Part shown: positions 1-5,813 of the stretch, in pieces | Position numbering within the stretch: position 1 is the stretch's first letter | Layout: every line of letters starts with the position of its first letter | Assembly: GCA_013002925.1 (NCBI GenBank) | Contig: JABDLQ010000071.1 | Location: 1 to 5,835 of the forward strand | DNA length: 5,835 bases | Reading direction: 5' to 3' | Source of the DNA: Gammaproteobacteria bacterium | GTDB lineage: Bacteria > Pseudomonadota > Gammaproteobacteria > Steroidobacterales > SZUA-146 | Translations under genes and position numbers: made by a program | Notes under the pieces: model-generated | Database searches by the model: none | What the model saw: only the letters and a program-made list of their open reading frames with translations | What the model was told of the DNA's origin: nothing

Positions 1-473
1 AGCGTGCGCTGGAACTGGTCGAAGCGAAAAAAATTGAGGATGCCAATCGTCTGATACGTGAATGGCCCGACGAAGGTGAACATGGCATCCAGATTCTCAA
101 CGGACGCTATGGTCCTTACATTACCAACAAGGAAAAAAACGCGCGGGTGCCAAAAGATCGTGAGCCGCTCTCGCTAACGCTCGAAGAGTGTGTGGAATTA
201 CTGGAAAAAGCACCGGTACGCCGGGGCCGCAAAAAGAAAGTGACCAAGAAAGCTGCGGCGGCCAGGAAAAAGGTTGCCAAGAAGAAAAAAACAAAGAAAA
301 AGACTACCCGCAAAAAAGCTGCGAAGAAAAAAGCCGCCACGAAGAAAAAGGCGACCAGTAAAAAAACGACAAAGAAAAAAGTGGCGAAGAAAAAAATCAG
401 CAAAAAAGCTGGCAAGAAGAAAGTCGCAAAGAAGACGACAAAGAAAACCACCAGAAAAAAGAGCGGGTCATAA
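1..473 (+). CDS. topA: DNA topoisomerase I, C-terminal part (5' end outside window)
   Basis: Reading from base 3, an open frame enters from the left edge and stops at TAA 471-473 (about 156 codons). TopA is the type IA enzyme that relaxes negative supercoils. What is visible is the end of the protein: a motif GRYGPYI (bases 108-128) followed by NARVPKDREPLSLTLEECVELLEKAP, typical of the C-terminal topoisomerase repeat (Toprim_C_rpt) in proteobacterial TopA. The catalytic Toprim and Tyr domains lie outside the window. The last 81 residues are a low-complexity basic tail with about 41 lysines in KKx/KKKx blocks separated by A, T and V, resembling a histone H1 tail. Such a tail probably binds DNA non-specifically. 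A GTG at 147 is internal to the gene, not a start. There is no terminator hairpin between this stop and tsaC 42 bp downstream, so read-through is possible. The family call is secure; the role of the tail is inferred. Confidence 0.9.
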   Translation, partial: RALELVEAKKIEDANRLIREWPDEGEHGIQILNGRYGPYITNKEKNARVPKDREPLSLTLEECVELLEKAPVRRGRKKKVTKKAAAARKKVAKKKKTKKKTTRKKAAKKKAATKKKATSKKTTKKKVAKKKISKKAGKKKVAKKTTKKTTRKKSGS

Positions 474-515
474 CAAGCCGGGTATTCGCCCTCACCAGCC
501 AGCACCTGTAATGAC

Positions 516-1073
516 ATGGATCAACATTTCGCAATCTCTGTCGCCGTCAACACCCTGCGCAGCGGGGGCATCATCGCCTATCCGACCGAATCGGTGTTTG
601 GACTGGGTTGCGATCCATTCAATTCCGCTGCACTTGACAGATTGCTTGAGCTCAAGCAACGACCGGCGCAGGCCGGGCTGATTCTGATTGCCGGCTCCTT
701 TGACCAGGCGATGAGATACATCAGGCGTTCCCGGTCTCTGTCCTGGAAAAAAATTCAGGCCAGCTGGCCTGGACCCACCACATGGGTCGTACCAGCTGCT
801 AATGTGCATCCCATGGTCACAGGGGGGCGTCGAACTGTGGCGATGCGAGTGCCAGACCACCCCGTGTGCCAGGCTCTGTGCAATACATTTGGCGGGGCAA
901 TTGTCTCGACCAGTGCTAATATCACTGGCCGTAAACCGATCACGACACCTTTACAGTTACGCAAGACATTCGGTCAGGAGCTGGACGGCATCGTGAATGG
1001 CGCACTCGGGGGGCAGCAGCGCCCCTCGCAGATTATCGACGCTGAAACCAACAACATTCTCCGCGCCGGATAG
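516..1073 (+). CDS. tsaC: TsaC: L-threonylcarbamoyladenylate synthase (YrdC/Sua5 family)
   Basis: A 185-residue single-domain YrdC protein, close to the 190 residues of E. coli TsaC. The family condenses threonine, bicarbonate and ATP into threonylcarbamoyl-AMP, the first step of t6A formation at position 37 of ANN-decoding tRNAs, in the cytoplasm. Visible family motifs are AYPTESVFGLGCDP (21-34), the KQR nucleotide-binding motif (47-49), SWPGPTTW (83-90), RVPDHP (111-116) and STSAN (131-135), with an E. coli-like end (RPSQIIDAETNNILRAG). The Lys-Gly after KQRP in E. coli is Ala-Gly here (53-54), a position that also varies in Sua5 relatives. There is no Sua5 extension, which fits the short TsaC form. 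ATG 516 is the first in-frame ATG and places the N-terminus as in E. coli; ATG 511 is out of frame. No clear Shine-Dalgarno precedes it. The stop lies 13 bp before the hemF start, so the two are probably cotranscribed. Confidence 0.93.
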   Translation: MDQHFAISVAVNTLRSGGIIAYPTESVFGLGCDPFNSAALDRLLELKQRPAQAGLILIAGSFDQAMRYIRRSRSLSWKKIQASWPGPTTWVVPAANVHPMVTGGRRTVAMRVPDHPVCQALCNTFGGAIVSTSANITGRKPITTPLQLRKTFGQELDGIVNGALGGQQRPSQIIDAETNNILRAG

Positions 1074-1076
1074 AGG
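1072..1076 (+). promoter_or_regulatory. Ribosome binding site of hemF
   Basis: AGAGG overlaps the tsaC stop codon (TAG 1071-1073) and lies 10 bases before ATG 1087. It supports ATG 1087 over the in-frame codon at 997 inside tsaC. Confidence 0.6.
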
Positions 1077-1086
1077 TACCAAAACC

Positions 1087-2013
1087 ATGTCCAGACACTC
1101 CATTGATATTCAAGAGGTTGAGGACCGATTTCTCAGGATTCAGCGTGAACTGTGTAAGGATCTTGAAGCGTTCGAAGCGGACACGACGTTTGTTGAAGAT
1201 GGGTGGAAGCGCACTGAAGGGGGCGGTGGTCGCAGCCGGGTACTGAGCGGCGGCCAGGTATTTGAAAAAGCGGGCGTCAATTTCTCCAATATACTTGGCA
1301 ACTCCATGCCGGCCACGGCAACTGCACGGAATCCGCAACTGGCCGGACGCCGCTACAGGGCAATGGGCGTTTCGGTAGTAATCCATCCATTGAACCCGTT
1401 TGTGCCCACCTCCCATATGAACATTCGGTTTTTTGTTGCCGAGGATGACAACAAACCACCGATCTGGTGGTTCGGCGGTGGCTTTGATCTGACACCCTAT
1501 TATGGCTTCGATGAAGATGCGGTCCATTGGCATCAAACAGCACGGGCTGCCTGTGATGTGGTGGGCGAGAAAAGTTATGCGCGATATAAAAAATGGTGTG
1601 ACGACTATTTTTATATCCGTCATCGCGACGAGCACCGCGGTATCGGTGGACTGTTCTTTGATGACCTGAACACCGGAGGTTTTGACCATTGTCTGGAGTT
1701 TACAACTGCGGTCGGCGAACATTTTTCCAAAGCCTATTGCCCCATAGTCGCCAGGCGGAAAGACAATACATACACCGAAGCCCAGCGTGCTTTCCAACTG
1801 TACCGCCGGGGGCGCTATGTGGAATTTAACCTCGTCTACGACCGCGGCACGCTCTTTGGTTTGCAAAGCGGTGGTCGGGTCGAATCGATTCTAATGTCGT
1901 TACCTCCCCTGGTGCGCTTTGAATACGGTTATTCGCCAACTGCCGGCAGCGCCGAGGAAACTCTGTACCAACGCTTTTTGAAACCACGAAATTGGCTGGA
2001 GAACTCGTCGTGA
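1087..2013 (+). CDS. hemF: Oxygen-dependent coproporphyrinogen III oxidase
   Basis: A 308-residue protein, the normal bacterial length (E. coli HemF is 299). It uses O2 to decarboxylate two propionates of coproporphyrinogen III, giving protoporphyrinogen IX in haem synthesis, as a soluble dimer. All hallmark segments are present: HMNIRFF (110-116), WWFGGGFDLTPYY (127-139), WCDDYFYI (170-177), HRGIGGLFFDD (183-193), and the long signature at 229-279 (YTEAQRAFQLYRRGRYVEFN, then NLVYDRGTLFGLQSGGRVES and LPPLVRFEY). Four histidines, H100, H110, H149 and H179, each line up four residues after the conserved E. coli set (96, 106, 145, 175). The frame is open back to 997, but ATG 1087 has an RBS, avoids a large overlap with tsaC and gives the family N-terminus. 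The gene needs oxygen for activity, so the organism makes haem aerobically. Its stop overlaps the next start (GTGA). Confidence 0.97.
   Translation: MSRHSIDIQEVEDRFLRIQRELCKDLEAFEADTTFVEDGWKRTEGGGGRSRVLSGGQVFEKAGVNFSNILGNSMPATATARNPQLAGRRYRAMGVSVVIHPLNPFVPTSHMNIRFFVAEDDNKPPIWWFGGGFDLTPYYGFDEDAVHWHQTARAACDVVGEKSYARYKKWCDDYFYIRHRDEHRGIGGLFFDDLNTGGFDHCLEFTTAVGEHFSKAYCPIVARRKDNTYTEAQRAFQLYRRGRYVEFNLVYDRGTLFGLQSGGRVESILMSLPPLVRFEYGYSPTAGSAEETLYQRFLKPRNWLENSS
1998..2001 (+). promoter_or_regulatory. Ribosome binding site of the VOC gene, inside the hemF 3' end
   Basis: GGAG lies 8 bases upstream of GTG 2010, within the last codons of hemF. It favours GTG 2010 over the upstream in-frame TTG at 1992, which has no suitably spaced site. 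Confidence 0.6.
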
Positions 2014-2432
2014 CATCACCCAACCCACCGTTTCACTTGGCATTTCCGGTTGCAGACCTGGAAAAAACCCGTGATTTTTATTGTCAGCTTCTTGGTTGTG
2101 ACAGCGGTCGAGAAGCGGAACGCTGGATAGATTTTAATTTTTTTGGGCATCAGATCACAGCGCACCTGTCGGCCGAGGCTGATACTGTCGCCACAAATGC
2201 TGTCGATGGTGACAGCGTACCGGTTCGGCATTTCGGGGTAATTCTGGAGATGCCGGACTGGCGGCAGCTGGCGGACAATCTGCAGCAGCATGGAGTGGAA
2301 TTTGTCATCGAACCGCACATCCGATTCGCGGGAAAAACTGGTGAACAGGCAACCATGTTTTTGCATGATCCCAGCGGTAACGCGTTGGAATTTAAAGCGT
2401 TTGCCGATCCATCCCGTATTTTTTCGAGCTAA
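2010..2432 (+). CDS. VOC (glyoxalase/bleomycin resistance/dioxygenase fold) family protein
   Basis: A 140-residue protein from GTG 2010, which overlaps the hemF stop as GTGA and so is probably translationally coupled to it. The sequence is a single vicinal-oxygen-chelate unit with two βαβββ modules: module 1 begins HLAFPVADLEKTRDFYCQLLG (9-29) and contains WIDFNFFGHQITAHL (39-53); module 2 begins VRHFGVILEM (72-81) and ends ATMFLHDPSGNALEFKAF (114-131). The expected metal positions are occupied: H9, H74 and E127, with H47 or Q48 a further candidate. The family includes glyoxalase I-like isomerases, extradiol dioxygenases and resistance proteins. This conserved subgroup (FFGHQI, RFAGKTGEQATMF, DPSGNALEFKAF) is, to my knowledge, not biochemically assigned, so no substrate is proposed. 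In related bacteria aroE often follows hemF; here this gene takes that place. The family call is firm, the function unknown. Confidence 0.88.
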   Translation: MTSPNPPFHLAFPVADLEKTRDFYCQLLGCDSGREAERWIDFNFFGHQITAHLSAEADTVATNAVDGDSVPVRHFGVILEMPDWRQLADNLQQHGVEFVIEPHIRFAGKTGEQATMFLHDPSGNALEFKAFADPSRIFSS

Positions 2433-2552
2433 TCCCGTCTCTTTGTTTCATAATTATATGATCAGCAGAGCGCAAGCTCGTGCATCAATTGCTTGTACGC
2501 ATCCGGCCGCTTCCGCGACCGAGCGGATACGCGACACAGGTTTTGAATAACT
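2433..2552 (+). promoter_or_regulatory. Intergenic gap with promoter-like patch and small inverted repeats
   Basis: This 120-bp gap separates the VOC and CMD-like genes. An AT-rich patch (2442-2462) ends in TATGAT at 2457-2462, five of six matches to a sigma-70 -10 box, but no good -35 lies 16-18 bp upstream. Downstream are imperfect inverted repeats: CAAGC 2473-2477 with GCTTG 2491-2495; CGCATCCG 2498-2505 with CGGATACG 2524-2531 (one mismatch); and CCGCT 2507-2511 with AGCGG 2522-2526. They overlap and could fold the leader of the CMD-like mRNA. No poly-T run marks a terminator. The gap suggests the CMD-like gene has its own promoter, but this is weak evidence. Confidence 0.3.
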
Positions 2553-3110
2553 ATGAGTTGGATCGCTGAGATAGAAGACTTCAACGGTGATGCCGACCTG
2601 CGCAAAGTCATCGCCAGGATAAAGACTGCACGCGGCAAAGTGGGCAACATCATGAAAGCCCAGACTCTGCACCCGCGTGCACTGGAAGCTCATCTGCAGC
2701 TGTATCAGTGCCTGATGTTCGAAGATGGATTGCTTCCACAGGGTGAACGCGAAATGGTTGCGCTGGTCGTCTCAGCGGCCAACAATTGCGCTTATAGCGT
2801 CAGCCACGTCGCTGACGCATTAGCTAACTACGAAAGCGATAACAACAAACTCCGTGAAATTATTGCCGGGCGCCAGTTTCTGGGCATGACGCATCGCCAG
2901 GCAAAAATGTTGCGTTATGCCGTGAAGCTCACCAAACAGCCAGACAAAGTGTGCAAAGAAGACATTGCCGCTTTGCATGAGGTTGGCTTTAAAGATCGCG
3001 AAATTCTGGAGATCAATTTACTCACCTCGTATTTCAATTTTGCCAACCGGATCGCCAGCGGCTTGGGGGTGCAATTTGACGAAGATGAAATTACCGGCTA
3101 CAAACCCTGA
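2553..3110 (+). CDS. Carboxymuconolactone decarboxylase/AhpD-like (peroxidase-related) protein with CxxS active site
   Basis: A 185-residue all-helical protein of the CMD/AhpD superfamily, closest to the 'uncharacterized peroxidase-related enzyme' group (TIGR01926-like). Supporting segments are KAQTLHPRALEAHLQLYQ (35-52), LPQGEREMVALVVSAANNC (61-79), and the C-terminal helix region with LTSYFNFANRIASGLGV. In AhpD a Glu sits 12 residues before the first Cys of a CxxC...H motif that does the redox chemistry. Here E67 and C79 keep that spacing, but the second Cys is S82 and the residue at the usual distal His is V86, with H85 just before it (CAYSVSHV). A standard two-cysteine peroxidase cycle therefore looks impossible; it could act with one Cys, have another activity, or be non-catalytic. 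ATG 2553 fits the family N-terminus, although its RBS is poor. The last eight codons lie inside the first unit of the downstream 114-bp repeat array. Family confident, function unknown. Confidence 0.85.
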   Translation: MSWIAEIEDFNGDADLRKVIARIKTARGKVGNIMKAQTLHPRALEAHLQLYQCLMFEDGLLPQGEREMVALVVSAANNCAYSVSHVADALANYESDNNKLREIIAGRQFLGMTHRQAKMLRYAVKLTKQPDKVCKEDIAALHEVGFKDREILEINLLTSYFNFANRIASGLGVQFDEDEITGYKP

Positions 3111-3129
3111 CCCGGTTGATAACGATAGT

Positions 3130-3153
3130 CTGCCGGTAAGGCGCAGCCGGCAG
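3130..3153. terminator. Stem-loop after the CMD-like gene (repeat unit 1)
   Basis: CTGCCGG (3130-3136) and CCGGCAG (3147-3153) form a perfect 7-bp stem with a 10-base loop, 20 bp after the CMD-like stop. No T-run follows, so an intrinsic terminator is not certain; it could equally stabilise the 3' end. Equivalent, weaker stems occur at 3244-3267 and 3358-3381 in units 2 and 3. Confidence 0.45.
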
Positions 3154-3183
3154 CCCGAATGATGCCACTATCCCAATGATGCG

Positions 3184-3200
3184 ATTTTCTTCGCGAAAAT
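3184..3200. terminator. AT-rich hairpin in repeat unit 1
   Basis: ATTTTC (3184-3189) and GAAAAT (3195-3200) form a 6-bp stem around a 5-base loop. Unit 2 keeps a similar hairpin at 3298-3314, with ATTTT pairing to AGAAT through one wobble, inside a run of seven Ts (3299-3305). Read on either strand these could contribute to bidirectional termination between the convergent genes, but both stems are short and weak. Confidence 0.3.
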
Positions 3201-3414
3201 GAAGTTACCGTCTGCAACCTCCAAACCCGTTTAATCCACCAGTTCGCCAGCATGATGCAGTTGGCAGGTCGGATGATGCCGGTTTCCCGATATTTTGATT
3301 TTTTTCGCCAGAATAGTTTTACCCGACGCATTCGCGTACCTCGTCGATCCCAGTGGTTCGTCGAGATTGCGGAGTTGTCAGACCGGATGATTCGGGCTTC
3401 CTGGTGATACGGCG

Positions 3415-5634
3415 CTATTGGCGAAGATACGCGCTGACCAAACGCTGGGTAATACGCTCCGTGACCCCCTGTGGTTTGTCCAGGCTCATTCTTGCGAGTA
3501 AATTTTCTTGCCCCTGCCCCGACCCCTTGATAAGCGCGCGGGCAAACGCGCGCGCTTTGCCACTGCTGGTACGCACATCGGCTGCCAATGATTTCAGCGC
3601 TTTGCCAAGTGTTATTTCCTCGTCACTGAGATCTGTTCCAAAAGGAAACGGTGCAAACCAGCCTTGTTCGGAATAAGGCTGCACCTGTGCCGCCAGTCTT
3701 GCGGGCGTATTGTCACGGTACTCCGATGGAATCTGATAGCTTGCATCTATTTTACCGGAGGCTTTAGCTGCCTGTAGCAGTTCAGCCTGAAAACGACTGT
3801 CTGCGATATTGAGCAACGCGGCAATGCATTCCGCGTCGCTGCAACCACGCAGGTCCGCGCAGCCGTATTCGGTTACCACTATGTCGCGCAAATGTCTCGG
3901 TATCGTGACGTTGCCATAGCTGACGACAATATTTGAGCGCGGCTTTCCTTTGTCATTGTACGTGCTGCGCAGTTTTATGATTGAACGTGAGTTGTCGAGC
4001 GCATGCGCCATGACGACAAAATTGTATTGCCCGCCAACTCCGCTGATTACGCGCATATCATCCAGCCCATCGGAAACCACCGCACCGTTGAGAGTCACCA
4101 TCAGGCAGGTGTTAATAAAGCGCGAATTGATGCGCTGCAGACGATCAAGTTCTTCGTTACGATAAAGCTGATTGATGCGCGCGACACTCGTCATTTTCAG
4201 AAGCGCGCGTTCCTCATCGGTCAACTCTCTCAGGCGCTGATAAAACGTCTGATCACCCAGAAAAAAACCGCCGTGCATTACCGTAGGGTTCGCCAGCCGC
4301 TCGCCCAGCGCATGCGCACAAATAAATTGCCGTACTTTTTCGCGATTATCATCAAACCGGACATGGTCTGAGTGTATTTTTAATCCCAGTGCATCAATGC
4401 TCACCGCGTCGCACAAAACACCTGATTCTTTAAGCCGGGTCGCACTGGTTTCGTTCAGGGGATACGTAAATCCGCCATGGTGCTCAAGGGTATCCAGAGT
4501 CTTTGCATTAACGCCCTCATCGATCAGCTCGTCGTTTAGCAACCTTTGGATTAACGGGTCGTCATACACCCGGCGTTTCAGTATTCCGGCATCAAACAGG
4601 TGCAAAAAACCATCAATAAACATTTCGGTCGCACCATACAACCCCTGCGTAAATACGTCATCGTCGCCGACGCTCTCGAGCAAACCGCGGCTTTGTGTGT
4701 TGCTGACACTTTCCACCAGGGCGCGATACTTATCGTTATCGCTTTGTCGTTTGCACAGACAGTACGTGACGGCATCGCCCAGTGAGCCAATACCCACTTG
4801 CAAGGTTCCGTTATCTTTTACCAGAGTACTGGCATATAAACCGATCATATAATCGGCGATCGACACTGATGGCTTGGGAGCACTGAACAATGTGTAGGAT
4901 TTTTGGGGCGGCACAAATAGTGCGTCAAAGAAATCGGCATTGACATCGGCATCGCCATACATGTAGGGCAAATCCTCATTGACCTCGCCAATAGCAATGC
5001 ACGGTCGTCCCGTGGCACGCAGTTTTGGTACCAGCTCCAGCGTGACATCCGGGTTGCAGGACAGGCTCACATTTCCAGCGTGCTCGCCCTCCCCCGGGCT
5101 AACCATCTGCATAATCACGTTAGTACTGCGGCTGAGCATATCCCGCGCAATGTGGGTGTAATTGCTGCTGATATACTGCTGCTGCGACCTGGCATCGTGC
5201 AAAAACTGGCCCGGCGCAAAGAAAAACTCATGAATAGTGACATTCGGCGGAAGAGTCCGGGCAGCCCGGTCCCGTGCATAATCCAGCTCCGGATAACCCC
5301 TGAACCATCGCTCGATGAGTGGGCCCATAAAACGGGCTTCCAAATCGCTTTTTGGTTGCGGGACCTCCAGGGTTAATGCCGTAAGGATGGTCAATGAAAT
5401 TTCCGGGTCCTGCCGGGCGCGCTGATACAGGGCGTTAATCAACAAATTCGGTTTACCCAATCCCAGGGGCACACCAACCACCAGTGTGCTGCCCACGGTT
5501 GAAATAATCTTCTCTATGCACTGGTCTGTGTCAAAATAACTGGGAATCACTGAGGTTCCTTGCGCAGGGTCATCGGCGGTTTTGATTTTCTCACCTCGTA
5601 CCTCAACATACAAAACATTGTCAGAGAGTAACAT
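3415..5634 (-). CDS. Acetyl-CoA hydrolase/transferase family protein (class I CoA-transferase fold)
   Basis: A protein of 739 residues from ATG 5634, or 781 if the open frame is used from ATG 5760. Numbering here uses 781. The family moves CoA between acyl-CoA and carboxylates, or hydrolyses acetyl-CoA, in cytoplasmic acetate/CoA metabolism. Visible: the N-terminal CoA-transferase half with GVPLGLGKPN (96-105), HEFFFAPGQFL (177-187) and QYISSNYTHIARDML (195-209); the glycine loop QVGIGSLGDAV (321-331); GATEMFIDGF (376-385), whose E379 matches the family's catalytic Glu that forms the glutamyl-CoA thioester; and the C-terminal AcetylCoA_hyd_C domain with SGVGGQYNFV (573-582) and VVTEYGCADLRG (628-639). 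It is longer than the ~500-residue acetate CoA-transferases and matches a larger proteobacterial form with a less characterised C-terminus. Similarity begins near residue 78. The first 42 residues (four Arg in the first nine, rare Arg codons) look non-coding and overlap an inverted repeat, so I prefer ATG 5634. Neither start has a good RBS. Substrate not assigned. Confidence 0.87.
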   Translation of the reverse strand: MLLSDNVLYVEVRGEKIKTADDPAQGTSVIPSYFDTDQCIEKIISTVGSTLVVGVPLGLGKPNLLINALYQRARQDPEISLTILTALTLEVPQPKSDLEARFMGPLIERWFRGYPELDYARDRAARTLPPNVTIHEFFFAPGQFLHDARSQQQYISSNYTHIARDMLSRSTNVIMQMVSPGEGEHAGNVSLSCNPDVTLELVPKLRATGRPCIAIGEVNEDLPYMYGDADVNADFFDALFVPPQKSYTLFSAPKPSVSIADYMIGLYASTLVKDNGTLQVGIGSLGDAVTYCLCKRQSDNDKYRALVESVSNTQSRGLLESVGDDDVFTQGLYGATEMFIDGFLHLFDAGILKRRVYDDPLIQRLLNDELIDEGVNAKTLDTLEHHGGFTYPLNETSATRLKESGVLCDAVSIDALGLKIHSDHVRFDDNREKVRQFICAHALGERLANPTVMHGGFFLGDQTFYQRLRELTDEERALLKMTSVARINQLYRNEELDRLQRINSRFINTCLMVTLNGAVVSDGLDDMRVISGVGGQYNFVVMAHALDNSRSIIKLRSTYNDKGKPRSNIVVSYGNVTIPRHLRDIVVTEYGCADLRGCSDAECIAALLNIADSRFQAELLQAAKASGKIDASYQIPSEYRDNTPARLAAQVQPYSEQGWFAPFPFGTDLSDEEITLGKALKSLAADVRTSSGKARAFARALIKGSGQGQENLLARMSLDKPQGVTERITQRLVSAYLRQ

Positions 5635-5659
5635 TGGTGGATCGTGGGCGCGGGAGGAG

Positions 5660-5694
5660 TTTGCACAGCGCGCCGAACAGGCCTGCTGTGCAAA
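5660..5694. promoter_or_regulatory. Perfect 10-bp inverted repeat upstream of the hydrolase gene (possible operator)
   Basis: TTTGCACAGC (5660-5669) and GCTGTGCAAA (5685-5694) are perfect inverted arms with a 15-bp spacer. The element lies 25 bp upstream of ATG 5634 on the minus strand. The symmetry suits a dimeric transcription factor or a stem-loop in the mRNA leader; which of these cannot be told from sequence. No regulator gene is in the window. Confidence 0.5.
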
Positions 5695-5779
5695 TACGGT
5701 GGTAAACAGTTGATGCGATGCTCTCAGAAGAAGTCGCCTTCCCCGGCCTCGCAGCCGCATACTTGCATTGCCGAACAGG
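5672..5779. repeat. Direct repeat GCCGAACAGG, two copies 98 bp apart
   Basis: GCCGAACAGG occurs exactly at 5672-5681 (in the spacer of the inverted repeat) and at 5770-5779. Both are preceded by TTGCA (5661-5665 and 5763-5767), with 6- and 2-base gaps. The shared layout suggests two related regulator sites between the hydrolase gene and whatever lies to the right, though a chance 10-mer is possible. Confidence 0.35.
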
Positions 5780-5783
5780 GGCG

Positions 5784-5800
5784 GATAATTTTAACCCAAT
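5784..5800. promoter_or_regulatory. AT-rich promoter-like patch at the right end
   Basis: In an otherwise mixed region, 5784-5794 is AT-rich. On the minus strand it contains TAAAAT (5793-5788), one change from a -10 box and suitable for the hydrolase gene with a long leader. On the plus strand it contains GATAAT (5784-5789), with a TTGCAT 15 bp upstream at 5763. Neither has a convincing -35 at normal spacing, so this is only a candidate. Confidence 0.25.
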
Positions 5801-5813
5801 GTAAGACCACGTG

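Larger units (their letters stand above)
3087..3428. repeat. Degenerate tandem array, three 114-bp units
   Basis: Three units in exact register: 3087-3200, 3201-3314 and 3315-3428. Hand alignment without gaps gives about 75/114 identities for units 1 and 2 and about 63/114 for units 2 and 3. The best-kept core is at 3143-3166, 3257-3280 and 3371-3394, with GGCAG/GTCAG followed by CGRATGATGCC or CGGATGATTCG. A second block, GAARTTACCG, opens units 1 and 2. Similarity with unit 2 starts slightly upstream, at about 3081 (22/30 over 3081-3110). The array fills the convergent intergenic region and overlaps the last codons of both flanking genes. Differences between units fall evenly on the three codon positions (12/15/12 and 14/19/18), so it does not behave as coding DNA although 114 is a multiple of three. 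Function unknown; it may provide 3'-end structure for both convergent transcripts. Confidence 0.75.

Noticed and set aside
455..461. A AAA AAG slippery heptamer in frame near the end of topA
   Set aside because: It resembles the dnaX -1 frameshift site, but a lysine-coding tract makes such heptamers by chance, no stimulatory hairpin is evident, and a shift would add only about 16 residues.
116..517. Phe-rich minus-strand frame of 133 residues
   Set aside because: It is the exact antisense of the topA lysine tail (AAA/AAG read backwards as TTT/CTT); the composition is an artefact and the frame opposes a recognised gene.
997..1086. Upstream in-frame extension of hemF
   Set aside because: It would overlap tsaC by 77 bases, has no family similarity, and ATG 1087 has its own ribosome binding site.
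1033..1866. Long minus-strand frame of 277 residues
   Set aside because: It lies opposite hemF, which has full family signatures; no recognisable domain on the minus strand.
3087..3428. CRISPR array or integron attC sites
   Set aside because: The whole 114-bp period is repeated and diverged, with no short invariant repeats alternating with unique spacers, no cas genes, and no attC R/L boxes or cassette genes.
3353..3676. Plus-strand frame of 107 residues at the end of the array
   Set aside because: Most of it is antisense to the C-terminal end of the acetyl-CoA hydrolase/transferase; no recognisable domain.
4003..4852. Several plus-strand frames opposite the hydrolase gene
   Set aside because: All are shadows of the 739-residue minus-strand gene, whose motifs run continuously through the region.
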